Below are positions 51,551 through 58,830 of a DNA stretch of 64,000 nucleotides, piece after piece. Every line of letters starts with the position of its first letter. The first letter of the stretch is position 1. The notes beneath the pieces were generated by a model that was not told the origin of the DNA, did no database searches, and was given only the letters and a program-made list of their open reading frames with translations. Location of the stretch: contig JAIEMA010000032.1 of assembly GCA_019752535.1 (NCBI GenBank), forward strand, positions 41,441 through 105,440. The letters are read 5' to 3'. Source of the stretch: Bacteriovoracaceae bacterium. GTDB lineage: Bacteria; Bdellovibrionota; Bacteriovoracia; Bacteriovoracales; Bacteriovoracaceae. The position numbers and the translations under genes are program-made.

Positions 51551-53604
51551 GGAAATAAAATATTTAAAATCTTCTCCGTCGTTTTTGATGGAGAAGGAGA
51601 GTGGCCCCCTACGTCAACAGTGCTCACTCCGGCGTTAGCAAGGTAGTCGTAAACTACTTTTGTAAAGCTTGCGAGATCCTTCTTCAGAACTTTATCACTC
51701 TCAAATTCAATCGCCCAAGTCGTAACAATTCCCCCTTGCTCAGTTCGGATTTCTGAACTTTGAAGGATGACGTTCACGCTTGAGTTTTGGAAAGGGAGAT
51801 CCATTGTGTAGGTAGATTTTTTATTTAATGAAGTGGGAACAATGAAGAGGTCTTCAAGGGGAATATTGAGTTGATCAGAGACTTCAGTTAATCCAGCGAA
51901 TGGAATCTGATGGAATGAGTGATTAATTGTTTCAACTTCTTGTTTAATAATACTCAGTTCTGTCACCGGAATCTCACGCTCTCCGGCCGGAGTTATATAA
52001 GTGTAGATGCGATCAAACATGTCATTATAGTTCGAGGTTAAATCAAACGCGACAGAAGGATCGAGAGTGGCCGTTTCTGTTTTATTGAAGGCTACATCGC
52101 TCACGATACTGTTGAGAGATTGTCCTTGTTTATGAAATTGACGTCTGTAAATGAGTTGAGACTTTTCAGGGTTTTGCACAACGATGAGTCGAATAGGTTG
52201 TTCTAATTCCCTAAGAGCAAATCCTCCATGCAACATCAAATCAAAATAATAATAAGTCTCTTGGCGAGCAACAAAATTTGTCTCGTAGGCTTTTAAAAGT
52301 TTTTCAAATCCTGATGTATTCAGTTGGAAGCGTGAATAAGTTTTGTAATCTTCAGTGATTTCTCGATTTAAAAAGCGAATATCAGTTAAACCGCCTCGTA
52401 TAAACTCGGCGAGGGCCTTCTCTTCGACTTCTTCAAAATTCAGTTTGCGAGTGAGTTTATTAGAAAGGTGATTGATACGATAAGTGTCACTGGTATGGTC
52501 ATGATCAGCAATCTTATCAATATAGTTTTTCCAATTGTTGACGAGTTTGTATTCAATTAAAGAAGCTTCCACATCATCATAGTGCTCGATGACTTGTGCG
52601 ATCGTTTTAAAGGACCCGTTATGCATATAGGGAGCGGTGAGAGAAACGTTACGGAGTGGCGGAACTCTGAAAGCGTAAAGATTTTCTGGTGCACCCATGA
52701 CGGAGAAGCGACCAAAATCCTCACCGGCGATTTTACCTGGACCAATTTGAGGCACTCCTACATTGTGAAATTCTGCGGCCGCAAGTTGCTCCCCACGATG
52801 ACATTCTCCACATTTTCCTTTTCCAAAGAAAACATCCATTCCTAATTTTTGAGTCTCTGTGAGAGCTGTCATATCGCCCTTCAAGTAGCGATCATAAGCA
52901 GTATCATTAAAGGCGAATGCATCAATTTCAAAACCTGCAATTAATTCAGCGATGTGCCCAATATTGATCGTCTCACCAGGATAGATTTTCTTTAATGTAT
53001 CTCGGTAATTTGGAATCGCTAAGATGCGATCAACCAATAAAGCCCAAGCTTCATGCTCATCGGCCGCATCAGCAATCTCATTTGTGCCTACTTCGCCACG
53101 CATTTCAGCATGATCCACCATTGGGAAGAGAGCTTGCACGGCGACAGTACTAGTTAAAACTTTTTCGATTGCTGGATCAAGAACCACTGGAGCAGTAAAA
53201 TGACCGTTTGCATTTTTACTCACGCGACCATCCCAAAACATGAAAGGCAGTTCAGGATTGAGATTGAACAAGGCAGGCGTATTGCGGGCCAGAAGTTTTC
53301 CCTGTTGTTGTGAGCGACCACTGCCACTTTCAAGTCCACGAGCTCCTTCTCCTAAAGCAAGAGGGAGTCCGTCATGCGTGTTCACACTGGGATGATGGCA
53401 TTCAGCACAGCTGATATTTTTGTTTCCAGATAATTCTTTTTCAAAAAAGAACATACGGCCCAAGTGGCGCTTGAGTTCGATTTGTTGAGTCGGTGTTTGA
53501 AGAGGTTTAAGGTCAAAATCTTTTATATATTGTTGAAGGCGAAGATCGATGGGATTGGCGTGAGCCATTGAAAAAAGTGATACGAGTACAAACCAGAGTC
53601 CCAT
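51547..53604 (-). CDS. Long di-heme cytochrome c peroxidase (MauG-like)
   Basis: A 685-residue periplasmic protein. I use the ATG at 53604 (AGGAG upstream; signal peptide MGLWFVLVSLFSMAHA); an upstream TTG also opens the frame. Two heme sites: CAECHHP near residue 66 and CGECHRG near residue 264, with the di-heme peroxidase segments MFFFEKELSGNKNISCAEC, LARNTPALFNL, FMFWDGRVS, FRVPPLRNVSLTAPYMHNGSF. A domain of about 290 residues follows that I do not recognise, roughly doubling the usual length. Relatives reduce H2O2 or, like MauG, oxidise protein residues. First gene of a tightly overlapping operon. Confidence 0.9.
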   Translation of the reverse strand: MGLWFVLVSLFSMAHANPIDLRLQQYIKDFDLKPLQTPTQQIELKRHLGRMFFFEKELSGNKNISCAECHHPSVNTHDGLPLALGEGARGLESGSGRSQQQGKLLARNTPALFNLNPELPFMFWDGRVSKNANGHFTAPVVLDPAIEKVLTSTVAVQALFPMVDHAEMRGEVGTNEIADAADEHEAWALLVDRILAIPNYRDTLKKIYPGETINIGHIAELIAGFEIDAFAFNDTAYDRYLKGDMTALTETQKLGMDVFFGKGKCGECHRGEQLAAAEFHNVGVPQIGPGKIAGEDFGRFSVMGAPENLYAFRVPPLRNVSLTAPYMHNGSFKTIAQVIEHYDDVEASLIEYKLVNNWKNYIDKIADHDHTSDTYRINHLSNKLTRKLNFEEVEEKALAEFIRGGLTDIRFLNREITEDYKTYSRFQLNTSGFEKLLKAYETNFVARQETYYYFDLMLHGGFALRELEQPIRLIVVQNPEKSQLIYRRQFHKQGQSLNSIVSDVAFNKTETATLDPSVAFDLTSNYNDMFDRIYTYITPAGEREIPVTELSIIKQEVETINHSFHQIPFAGLTEVSDQLNIPLEDLFIVPTSLNKKSTYTMDLPFQNSSVNVILQSSEIRTEQGGIVTTWAIEFESDKVLKKDLASFTKVVYDYLANAGVSTVDVGGHSPSPSKTTEKILNILFP

Positions 53605-53635
53605 AAAATCTCCTGATAATTTCCTAGCCAAAACG

Positions 53636-53657
53636 TTTGTTTGATATATAAAACAAA
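53636..53657. promoter_or_regulatory. Inverted repeat in divergent promoter region
   Basis: TTTGTTT-GATATATA-AAACAAA is a perfect 7-bp inverted repeat with an 8-nt AT-rich spacer. It lies 32 bp upstream of the di-heme peroxidase start and 62 bp upstream of the divergent beta-barrel gene. It may be an operator for both. It does not match the Fur consensus. Confidence 0.35.
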
Positions 53658-53718
53658 TAAAAGGTTAGGCAATAAATTTGCATTTTTTACTCACTTTTTC
53701 TAGAAATTTAGGGGCTTT

Positions 53719-54618
53719 ATGAGATTTCTCATCCTTTTCATATTTTTTACGCATACAGTCTTTGCGGCCACTAAAGAGCAAGAAGCCAAATCAGATCAAG
53801 CTGACCAAGTGATCACCAATAGAAGGCTTAGGGCCGAGTCCGGCTCTCTTTCAAATTGGAGTGGGTGGACGTTTTTAAATTACCAAGGCGGCTCTCTCGC
53901 TCGTCCTATCGATGCGACGAGACCCAATATAGTCAATGGTGCCGATGCTCTCACGCTTCAGAATTTTTCTGGTGATGTGGGAGTTCGCTATCGAGTGACA
54001 AAGCTTGATAGTTTAACCTTTACGACTGGTTTGTTTATGACGACACCGTTTCATGACAAAATCAGAACGAAGAGTGCAAAGCTTGAGAAAAAATTCAATG
54101 AGGAACATCAAAAAATTGATGTGAATGACCCAGCTTTAAGAGTCATGCACTTGGATAAATTCTTTGATATTCAGTCCGTTTCCTTCGTGACGGGGACTTA
54201 CATCACCAATGGACAGCAAAAGAATTCCGGCTATCAGTCCTCCTATAAAGTTTCGCAAACATTTATGAAGGATATGGGAAATGGTGTTTCACTGGGTATG
54301 GGATTCACTGGGACTTTTTATTCATTCAATAATCACAATACGGATCTGACTGATCGAGTGTTAGGAGTTTATCCGACATTTGAATATGTTTTAAATGACA
54401 CTCTCAATTTGAGAACACTATTTGGTCAGTGGGTTTATGAACATCGAAGAGGGCAGGAGAGTAATACTTATATTAAACGAGTGGTTTACCAGTCTGTTGG
54501 TTTAGGAATTTCTCTTACGAGAGATATTTTTCTCTATCCCAACATTCAATACATCCCCAGTGACATCAGAAGCGATCGCACTAACATCGCTTTAAGTGCG
54601 AATTTGAGTCTTTTTTAA
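53719..54618 (+). CDS. Predicted outer-membrane beta-barrel protein
   Basis: A 299-residue protein with signal peptide about residues 1-16 (FTHTVFA). The mature part has alternating hydrophobic strands and aromatic girdles (VGVRYRVTKLDSLTFTTGLFM, VSLGMGFTGTFYSF, FEYVLNDTLNLRTLFGQWVYEHR) and ends in Phe (ALSANLSLF), the usual C-terminal residue of BamA substrates. AGGGG precedes the ATG. It is divergent from the di-heme peroxidase operon. Function unknown. Confidence 0.72.
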   Translation: MRFLILFIFFTHTVFAATKEQEAKSDQADQVITNRRLRAESGSLSNWSGWTFLNYQGGSLARPIDATRPNIVNGADALTLQNFSGDVGVRYRVTKLDSLTFTTGLFMTTPFHDKIRTKSAKLEKKFNEEHQKIDVNDPALRVMHLDKFFDIQSVSFVTGTYITNGQQKNSGYQSSYKVSQTFMKDMGNGVSLGMGFTGTFYSFNNHNTDLTDRVLGVYPTFEYVLNDTLNLRTLFGQWVYEHRRGQESNTYIKRVVYQSVGLGISLTRDIFLYPNIQYIPSDIRSDRTNIALSANLSLF

Positions 54619-54643
54619 CTAAACATGCCAAATAAAGCTGTCA

Positions 54644-54675
54644 AAGCCCTCAATATTACTTATTTGTGAGGGCTT
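54644..54675 (+). terminator. Weak terminator-like hairpin
   Basis: AAGCCCTCA / TGAGGGCTT form a perfect 9-bp stem with a 14-nt loop 25 bp after the beta-barrel gene. There is no T tract, so it may instead stabilise the 3' end. Confidence 0.4.
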
Positions 54676-54778
54676 AAGCTCTCAATATCTCATTGCGCGT
54701 TTTTTCAAAAAAAGCTCGATTTGGAGAAATCCGAGTTTGGTCGCATACTGATAACTCACCGCGCCAAAGGAGGCCTTG

Positions 54779-54961
54779 ATGGGAGTAGTCCGTTCGTTCC
54801 GATCCCATAACCGGAGCACGCGAGCAGAAAATTTATTAAGAGAAACAAGAGCTGAGTATGCTCACTGGGTTACGGGGATGGATGAAGAATCCGGACTCTG
54901 GGGTTCCCACGGATATGCGGAGATTCGAGATCCGCTTCATCACGGAGAAGGTCCCCCATAA
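54779..54961 (+). CDS. Candidate small protein with a strong ribosome-binding site
   Basis: A 60-residue reading frame starting at an ATG 7 nt after AAAGGAGG. It has no signal peptide and no recognised family. The middle is charged and helix-prone (AENLLRETRAEYAHWVTGMDEE), and the C-terminus is His/Gly/Pro-rich (DPLHHGEGPP). Codon choice (CGA, CGG, CCC, GGA, ACG) differs from neighbours and the region is GC-richer, so a structured RNA is also possible; hairpins such as GCGGA/TCCGC (54917-54935) occur inside. A strong plus-strand terminator follows at 55021. It fills the otherwise empty stretch 54619-55054. Confidence 0.45.
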   Translation: MGVVRSFRSHNRSTRAENLLRETRAEYAHWVTGMDEESGLWGSHGYAEIRDPLHHGEGPP

Positions 54962-55020
54962 CGAGTTAATACTTTTACATTCACTTGTTTTTTTAAAATA
55001 GGCTCAATGCCTTAAAGACA

Positions 55021-55049
55021 GCCCCGGGAGACCCCCGGGGCTTTTTTTT
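55021..55049 (+). terminator. Strong intrinsic terminator
   Basis: GCCCCGGG / CCCGGGGC, an 8-bp all-GC stem with a 5-nt loop, followed by eight T residues on the plus strand. It ends transcription from the small-ORF region and probably also helps end the minus-strand protease gene, whose stop is at 55055. Confidence 0.92.
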
Positions 55050-55054
55050 GTTTT

Positions 55055-55909
55055 TTATGGCTTAGGAAGTTCGCAAGATGAAAGATTCAAATCAAGTTTG
55101 AATTGAGCATCCATACAGCCGTAGAAATTAAAAGTCTGTTGACCGTAAGAGCGCTTGTTCACGATCACAACGCGTCCAGCTTGATCCACTTCACATGGAT
55201 TATTAAGAGTGCAACGCTGACCATCTTCATTTGATGTGTTGTTGATACCAATTTGAGTACGAGTGCCGTGCTCTACGATTGGAGAACCAGAAGTTCCACC
55301 GATCGTGTCGCAGCCTTTGTCGTAACGGATAGAGTCTGTGAAAGTCCAATCCCCTTCGCGAAGAGCAAAGACGAATCCATCAATTTCGCATGACCAGTTA
55401 CGATCCCAGTAGCCTGAAGGGATATCGATTTTTGTAGGTGCAAGGGGGCGAGTAGAAGCAAGAAGCAATGGGCGAACAGCGCTTGAAGCTTGAATCTGAG
55501 CGTAAGTTTGATCAAGCTCATAAAGAGTCACATCAGTGTTCGTCATTGTAGCGTAAATCACTTTCACAGCATTGATTTTGTGAAGTTTCATTTGGGCATC
55601 ATAAACTTTCATCGAGCGGCTAGTCGCGCGGTTCGTGACGACTTCACCTGGCTTCAAGAATCCACCGCCGCCAAGGCAGTGACCATTTGTTAAAACCAAA
55701 GCTTTGCTAGACGTGCTCATGCCGTCAAGGATGACGAGTGAGCCAGAGCAATTTGAAAGCTTCACAATTCCTTCAAAGATGGGAGCTTCTTCAGCAGGAA
55801 AGCTCGCAATAGATTTTACTGAAAGAGCATCAAAGCTGCCGACAGGTAATTTAAAAGCGAATGCGCTCATTGAGAGTGAAAGCGCTAAAATTGAGAGAAT
55901 AAATTTCAT
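55055..55909 (-). CDS. Exported trypsin-like serine protease (paralogue of 38853)
   Basis: A 284-residue protein with signal peptide about residues 1-18 and GGAGG before the ATG. Triad: His in LTNGHCLGGG, Asp in TNTDVTLYEL and Ser in GGTSGSPI. It shares the same block order and late CTLNNPCE-type Cys pair with the protease at 38853. An extra N-terminal segment (about residues 20-45) may be a propeptide. Likely secreted; targets unknown. Confidence 0.9.
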   Translation of the reverse strand: MKFILSILALSLSMSAFAFKLPVGSFDALSVKSIASFPAEEAPIFEGIVKLSNCSGSLVILDGMSTSSKALVLTNGHCLGGGGFLKPGEVVTNRATSRSMKVYDAQMKLHKINAVKVIYATMTNTDVTLYELDQTYAQIQASSAVRPLLLASTRPLAPTKIDIPSGYWDRNWSCEIDGFVFALREGDWTFTDSIRYDKGCDTIGGTSGSPIVEHGTRTQIGINNTSNEDGQRCTLNNPCEVDQAGRVVIVNKRSYGQQTFNFYGCMDAQFKLDLNLSSCELPKP

Positions 55910-56005
55910 TGGACCTCCATAAGTGTGTGCAGAGGAGGAGAGACTAGTCCTCTGCGCAGACTTAAGGAAGCGGTGTCAGGAATTGTTAGGTGAAAGCTTT
56001 AACTC

Positions 56006-56632
56006 TTAATTTACCAATTTTCGGAGGGCTTCTTTGCAGTTAGAGCTGAAAGAATAGTCTCTCAACATTCTGCCAGTGTAGTCATACATCACAGATGCGT
56101 TGCAAAAGCGACCACGGTAATTGAGTGTTTCTTGCTGAGCTTCTCTGCAATCTGAACTGAAGGAGAAATTGTGGATGACAGCATTATTCAAGTCCACAAG
56201 ATCACTGCGATCGCAGAACAATCCATAGCCATTACCGGCCTGGCGTACTGCTTCTTCACAATCACTTGAAAAACTAAACTCACGGACGGTTTGCCCGAAG
56301 CGATTAATCAATTGGCCGCGGTCACAAAAAAGACTATGACGGTTATTTGATTTCGCTAGAGCATCCTTACAGTCTGAAGAAAAGTTAAATCGACGTATGC
56401 TCAAACCTTCAATGTTGAGCATTTGTGAGTTGTCACAAAAGCGACCACGGTATTGGTTGGCCTGTGAAATAGCTTCGCGGCAATCAGAGCCGAAAGTAAA
56501 GTTATGAATCGTTTGACCGGTGCTCACATTAATGAGCTCGCTCGCCTGGCAAGTGAGTCTAACAGGAACTGGATAATATTGCGCAAAGGTTGCAGAGCTC
56601 GAAAGAAAACTCAGGATTATCGCAAATAGCAT
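56006..56632 (-). CDS. Exported protein with five cysteine-containing tandem repeats
   Basis: A 208-residue protein: signal peptide (about residues 1-17, ATFA) then five tandem units of about 37 residues. Each unit carries two Cys in the pattern C-(x)3-L-(x)4-G-(x)2-I/V-x-x-F-x-F-x-S-D/N-C, followed by E/D-A and a linker ending in Cys. Unit ends read TFGSDC, NFSSDC, SFSSDC, SFSSDC and SFSSNC. Each unit could form a small disulfide-bonded module. I do not recognise the family. Confidence 0.75.
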   Translation of the reverse strand: MLFAIILSFLSSSATFAQYYPVPVRLTCQASELINVSTGQTIHNFTFGSDCREAISQANQYRGRFCDNSQMLNIEGLSIRRFNFSSDCKDALAKSNNRHSLFCDRGQLINRFGQTVREFSFSSDCEEAVRQAGNGYGLFCDRSDLVDLNNAVIHNFSFSSDCREAQQETLNYRGRFCNASVMYDYTGRMLRDYSFSSNCKEALRKLVN

Positions 56633-56709
56633 AAAAGACCTCTGTTAATTTTTAAACGGATAGCGTTTTCTATGCGGCTTTATTCGCTTCAACAAGACGA
56701 TTGTAAAAT

Positions 56710-57366
56710 TTACTGGCATCTCTTCTTGGAGGGCTTCACGTTGAGATTCAAGCAACTGGATTTGCTAAGCTCTTCACTAGACTCAATCTTTTCTGCCAGG
56801 GCAAGAAACAGAGGAGTGAGTTGTTTGTGAATAGCAGACGTCACCATGCGGGGCTTATTCTTGTTGCCATCCGCATAGCCGCGCGGACACATCTCTTGAC
56901 TCCAGGCTTGCTCTGTCGAGATTCGATCATGAGTCATTCGAAAAAGACCGGCCAATAGACCCGTGCGATCTTCACCCACTGTACAGTGAAAATAAATCGG
57001 ACTTCCGGCCCTCTGAGCTTTTTTGATAATTTGAAGAGCACTAACCACTTGCTCGCAAGCTTCCTGCATGTTTTCGATATCTTTCCATTTAAAGGCAATG
57101 TGATGAGCCTTTATTTTGAAGTTCTTCAGTTCGGCCAATTCTGCATCCACTTCCGTTTTGGTTGGATTTTTAAAGATGATCACTTCTTTTATTCCATAAT
57201 CAGAGAGCTGTTGAATCTCTTTAGTGGGCTCGCTTCCTCTCAATACACCTGCCGAGAGTTCATGGGCATTACCGATGGTGATGCCTTTAACTGTAGAGGA
57301 GTAAGGGGAGCTAATCGCCCATGAGAGCAGAGGAAAAGCGAAAAGAGTGAGAATAAAAATTTTCAT
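56710..57366 (-). CDS. Exported dual-specificity/tyrosine phosphatase-like protein
   Basis: A 218-residue protein with a signal peptide (residues 1-17). The phosphatase P-loop is HCTVGEDRTG (residues 127-136; nucleophile Cys128, Arg134). A partly matching general-acid region lies upstream (FKWKDIENM). The fold fits the cysteine-phosphatase group including bacterial DSP-like and phytase-like enzymes. Exported forms act in the periplasm or outside on phosphoproteins or inositol phosphates. Cys near the C-terminus (SSCLNL, KKRCQ) may form a disulfide. Confidence 0.82.
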   Translation of the reverse strand: MKIFILTLFAFPLLSWAISSPYSSTVKGITIGNAHELSAGVLRGSEPTKEIQQLSDYGIKEVIIFKNPTKTEVDAELAELKNFKIKAHHIAFKWKDIENMQEACEQVVSALQIIKKAQRAGSPIYFHCTVGEDRTGLLAGLFRMTHDRISTEQAWSQEMCPRGYADGNKNKPRMVTSAIHKQLTPLFLALAEKIESSEELSKSSCLNLNVKPSKKRCQ

Positions 57367-57442
57367 GGGCCAAGTTATGGCACAGACAATATTTTATTAT
57401 AAGCCTATCTATAAAAAGGTAAGGATCTAAATAAGAGATAGC

Positions 57443-58129
57443 CTAGGATAACCATGATTTAATCGCGATAAGAATGTCTTTATCCTCAGGATCAAACTCA
57501 AGGCTCATCACGTACTGTCCATTACTTTTAAGCTCACTAGAAGCCACATTCATGACAATTGAGTCATGAGCACATATCTCTTGAAGTAAGGGGGCCTGGG
57601 AGCGAACAAGTGCCCCTTTTCTGATAAAGAAGGGGGCCGCAATTTTTATCCCTAATTCATTGATTTCAATTATTTTCGTTTGCGCCTTTAGGCTCGCTTG
57701 TCCGGCCTGTGAAGGGACTCTTCCAATATGAAGGACGTCAAGATCAAGGTGCTTATCATCAATTAAATACTGAATTTTTGATTTAAGTAGAAGTTCATCT
57801 AAGGGTTTTGTCACGTAGTCATCGGCCCCAATTTCTAGACAGTCTTGAATGCCTTGATAGTCATCGTGATGAGAGAGCATAATGATCGGAGTTTTGATCT
57901 TCATTGTTTCGCGAATAATTGAAATGAGATTGGCGCCACTTGGCTCATTAGGGCCAAGGTTGCGATCAAGAAGAATGAGTTCGAATTGTTCGTTTTTTAG
58001 AGTATCTAGAAAAGACATAGAGTCGTTAGTGATGGATAAAATAAACTGAGGCTTTTTAAGACGTGAGCCTAAAAGTGTTGTGAAGTCTTGATCATCATCT
58101 AAACTTAAAATACGAATAGGGTTTCCCAT
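57443..58129 (-). CDS. Response regulator with C-terminal PilZ-like domain
   Basis: A 228-residue protein. The N-terminal receiver (LSLDDDQDF acidic pair; phosphorylation Asp in LILLDRNLG; Lys in DDYVTKPL) spans about residues 5-120. The remaining 100 residues look like a small beta domain (IIEINELGIKIAAPFFIRKGALVRSQ) that may be PilZ-like. There is no DNA-binding motif. It is the last gene of the phosphorelay operon, starting at the stop of the upstream regulator (1-bp overlap). Confidence 0.87.
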   Translation of the reverse strand: MGNPIRILSLDDDQDFTTLLGSRLKKPQFILSITNDSMSFLDTLKNEQFELILLDRNLGPNEPSGANLISIIRETMKIKTPIIMLSHHDDYQGIQDCLEIGADDYVTKPLDELLLKSKIQYLIDDKHLDLDVLHIGRVPSQAGQASLKAQTKIIEINELGIKIAAPFFIRKGALVRSQAPLLQEICAHDSIVMNVASSELKSNGQYVMSLEFDPEDKDILIAIKSWLS

Positions 58130-58818
58130 TAAGTTCTCCAGCCCGCTTTAATTTTACGAATCTTTCCAGCTTCTTTTTCAGTAATGCCAATCAAAGTGCA
58201 GTAGGTGTCATAGAGTCCATTCACCCCAGCGCGACTCTCGTTATCCATGCGAACGGTTTTGACTAAAATATCATTCTCAGTGAATAGCTTCGCTGCAATT
58301 TCACCCTTGGCATCTTTTTGAAACTTAGCCTGAGAGCGCAAAACAGCATGGCCTTCACCGATACCGACCAGCTGAGCTTCAAACTCGAGGCTTAAAAGGG
58401 GAGCTGTTTCTGTTGGGAAGCGACGAGAGAGAAGTTTCTTTTGAAGGATATGTTTATGCAAGCGCTGTAGTAGCCAAGTTTGTTTGATGGGTTTTACCAA
58501 ATAGTCATCGGCCCCACTTAAAATACACTTCTTTACAATTTCGCTCGTGGAGTCGGCAGAGCATACGATAACAGGTATCTTTTGGCGTGCAGGATTCTTT
58601 TGTCGATCCTCAAGGAAGCGATGACCAAGGCTTCCATCGCCAAGATTAAGATCTAAAATAATGACATCAGGAGTAAAGGTTGAGAGCACAGACTCAGTTT
58701 CAAGTAAGTCTTTGGCTTCTTTGGTTGTGATCCCTTGGGCGTTGAGAATTTTAGTCACATAGTCGCGAAATGAATCGTCATCATCAATAACTAAAACGGT
58801 TTTTCCTAAAAGCGACAT
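58129..58818 (-). CDS. Response regulator
   Basis: A 229-residue protein with a receiver domain (VIDDDDSF; Asp in VIILDLNLGDG; Lys in DDYLVKPI) in residues about 5-125. The C-terminal part is a beta-rich segment (FEAQLVGIGEGHAVLRSQ) parallel to that of the next gene but not clearly identified. It follows the hybrid kinase by 12 bp. It is a probable phosphoacceptor for the kinase's Hpt. Confidence 0.88.
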   Translation of the reverse strand: MSLLGKTVLVIDDDDSFRDYVTKILNAQGITTKEAKDLLETESVLSTFTPDVIILDLNLGDGSLGHRFLEDRQKNPARQKIPVIVCSADSTSEIVKKCILSGADDYLVKPIKQTWLLQRLHKHILQKKLLSRRFPTETAPLLSLEFEAQLVGIGEGHAVLRSQAKFQKDAKGEIAAKLFTENDILVKTVRMDNESRAGVNGLYDTYCTLIGITEKEAGKIRKIKAGWRT

Positions 58819-58830
58819 GTCTCTATCCTT

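Noticed and set aside
53636..53657. Possible Fur box upstream of the FetAB operon
   Set aside because: The repeat TTTGTTT-N8-AAACAAA does not resemble the GATAAT-based Fur consensus, so only a generic operator is proposed.
54917..54935. tRNA T-arm-like stem GCGGA-GATTCGAGA-TCCGC
   Set aside because: The loop is 9 nt instead of 7 and no acceptor, D or anticodon arm can be folded around it.
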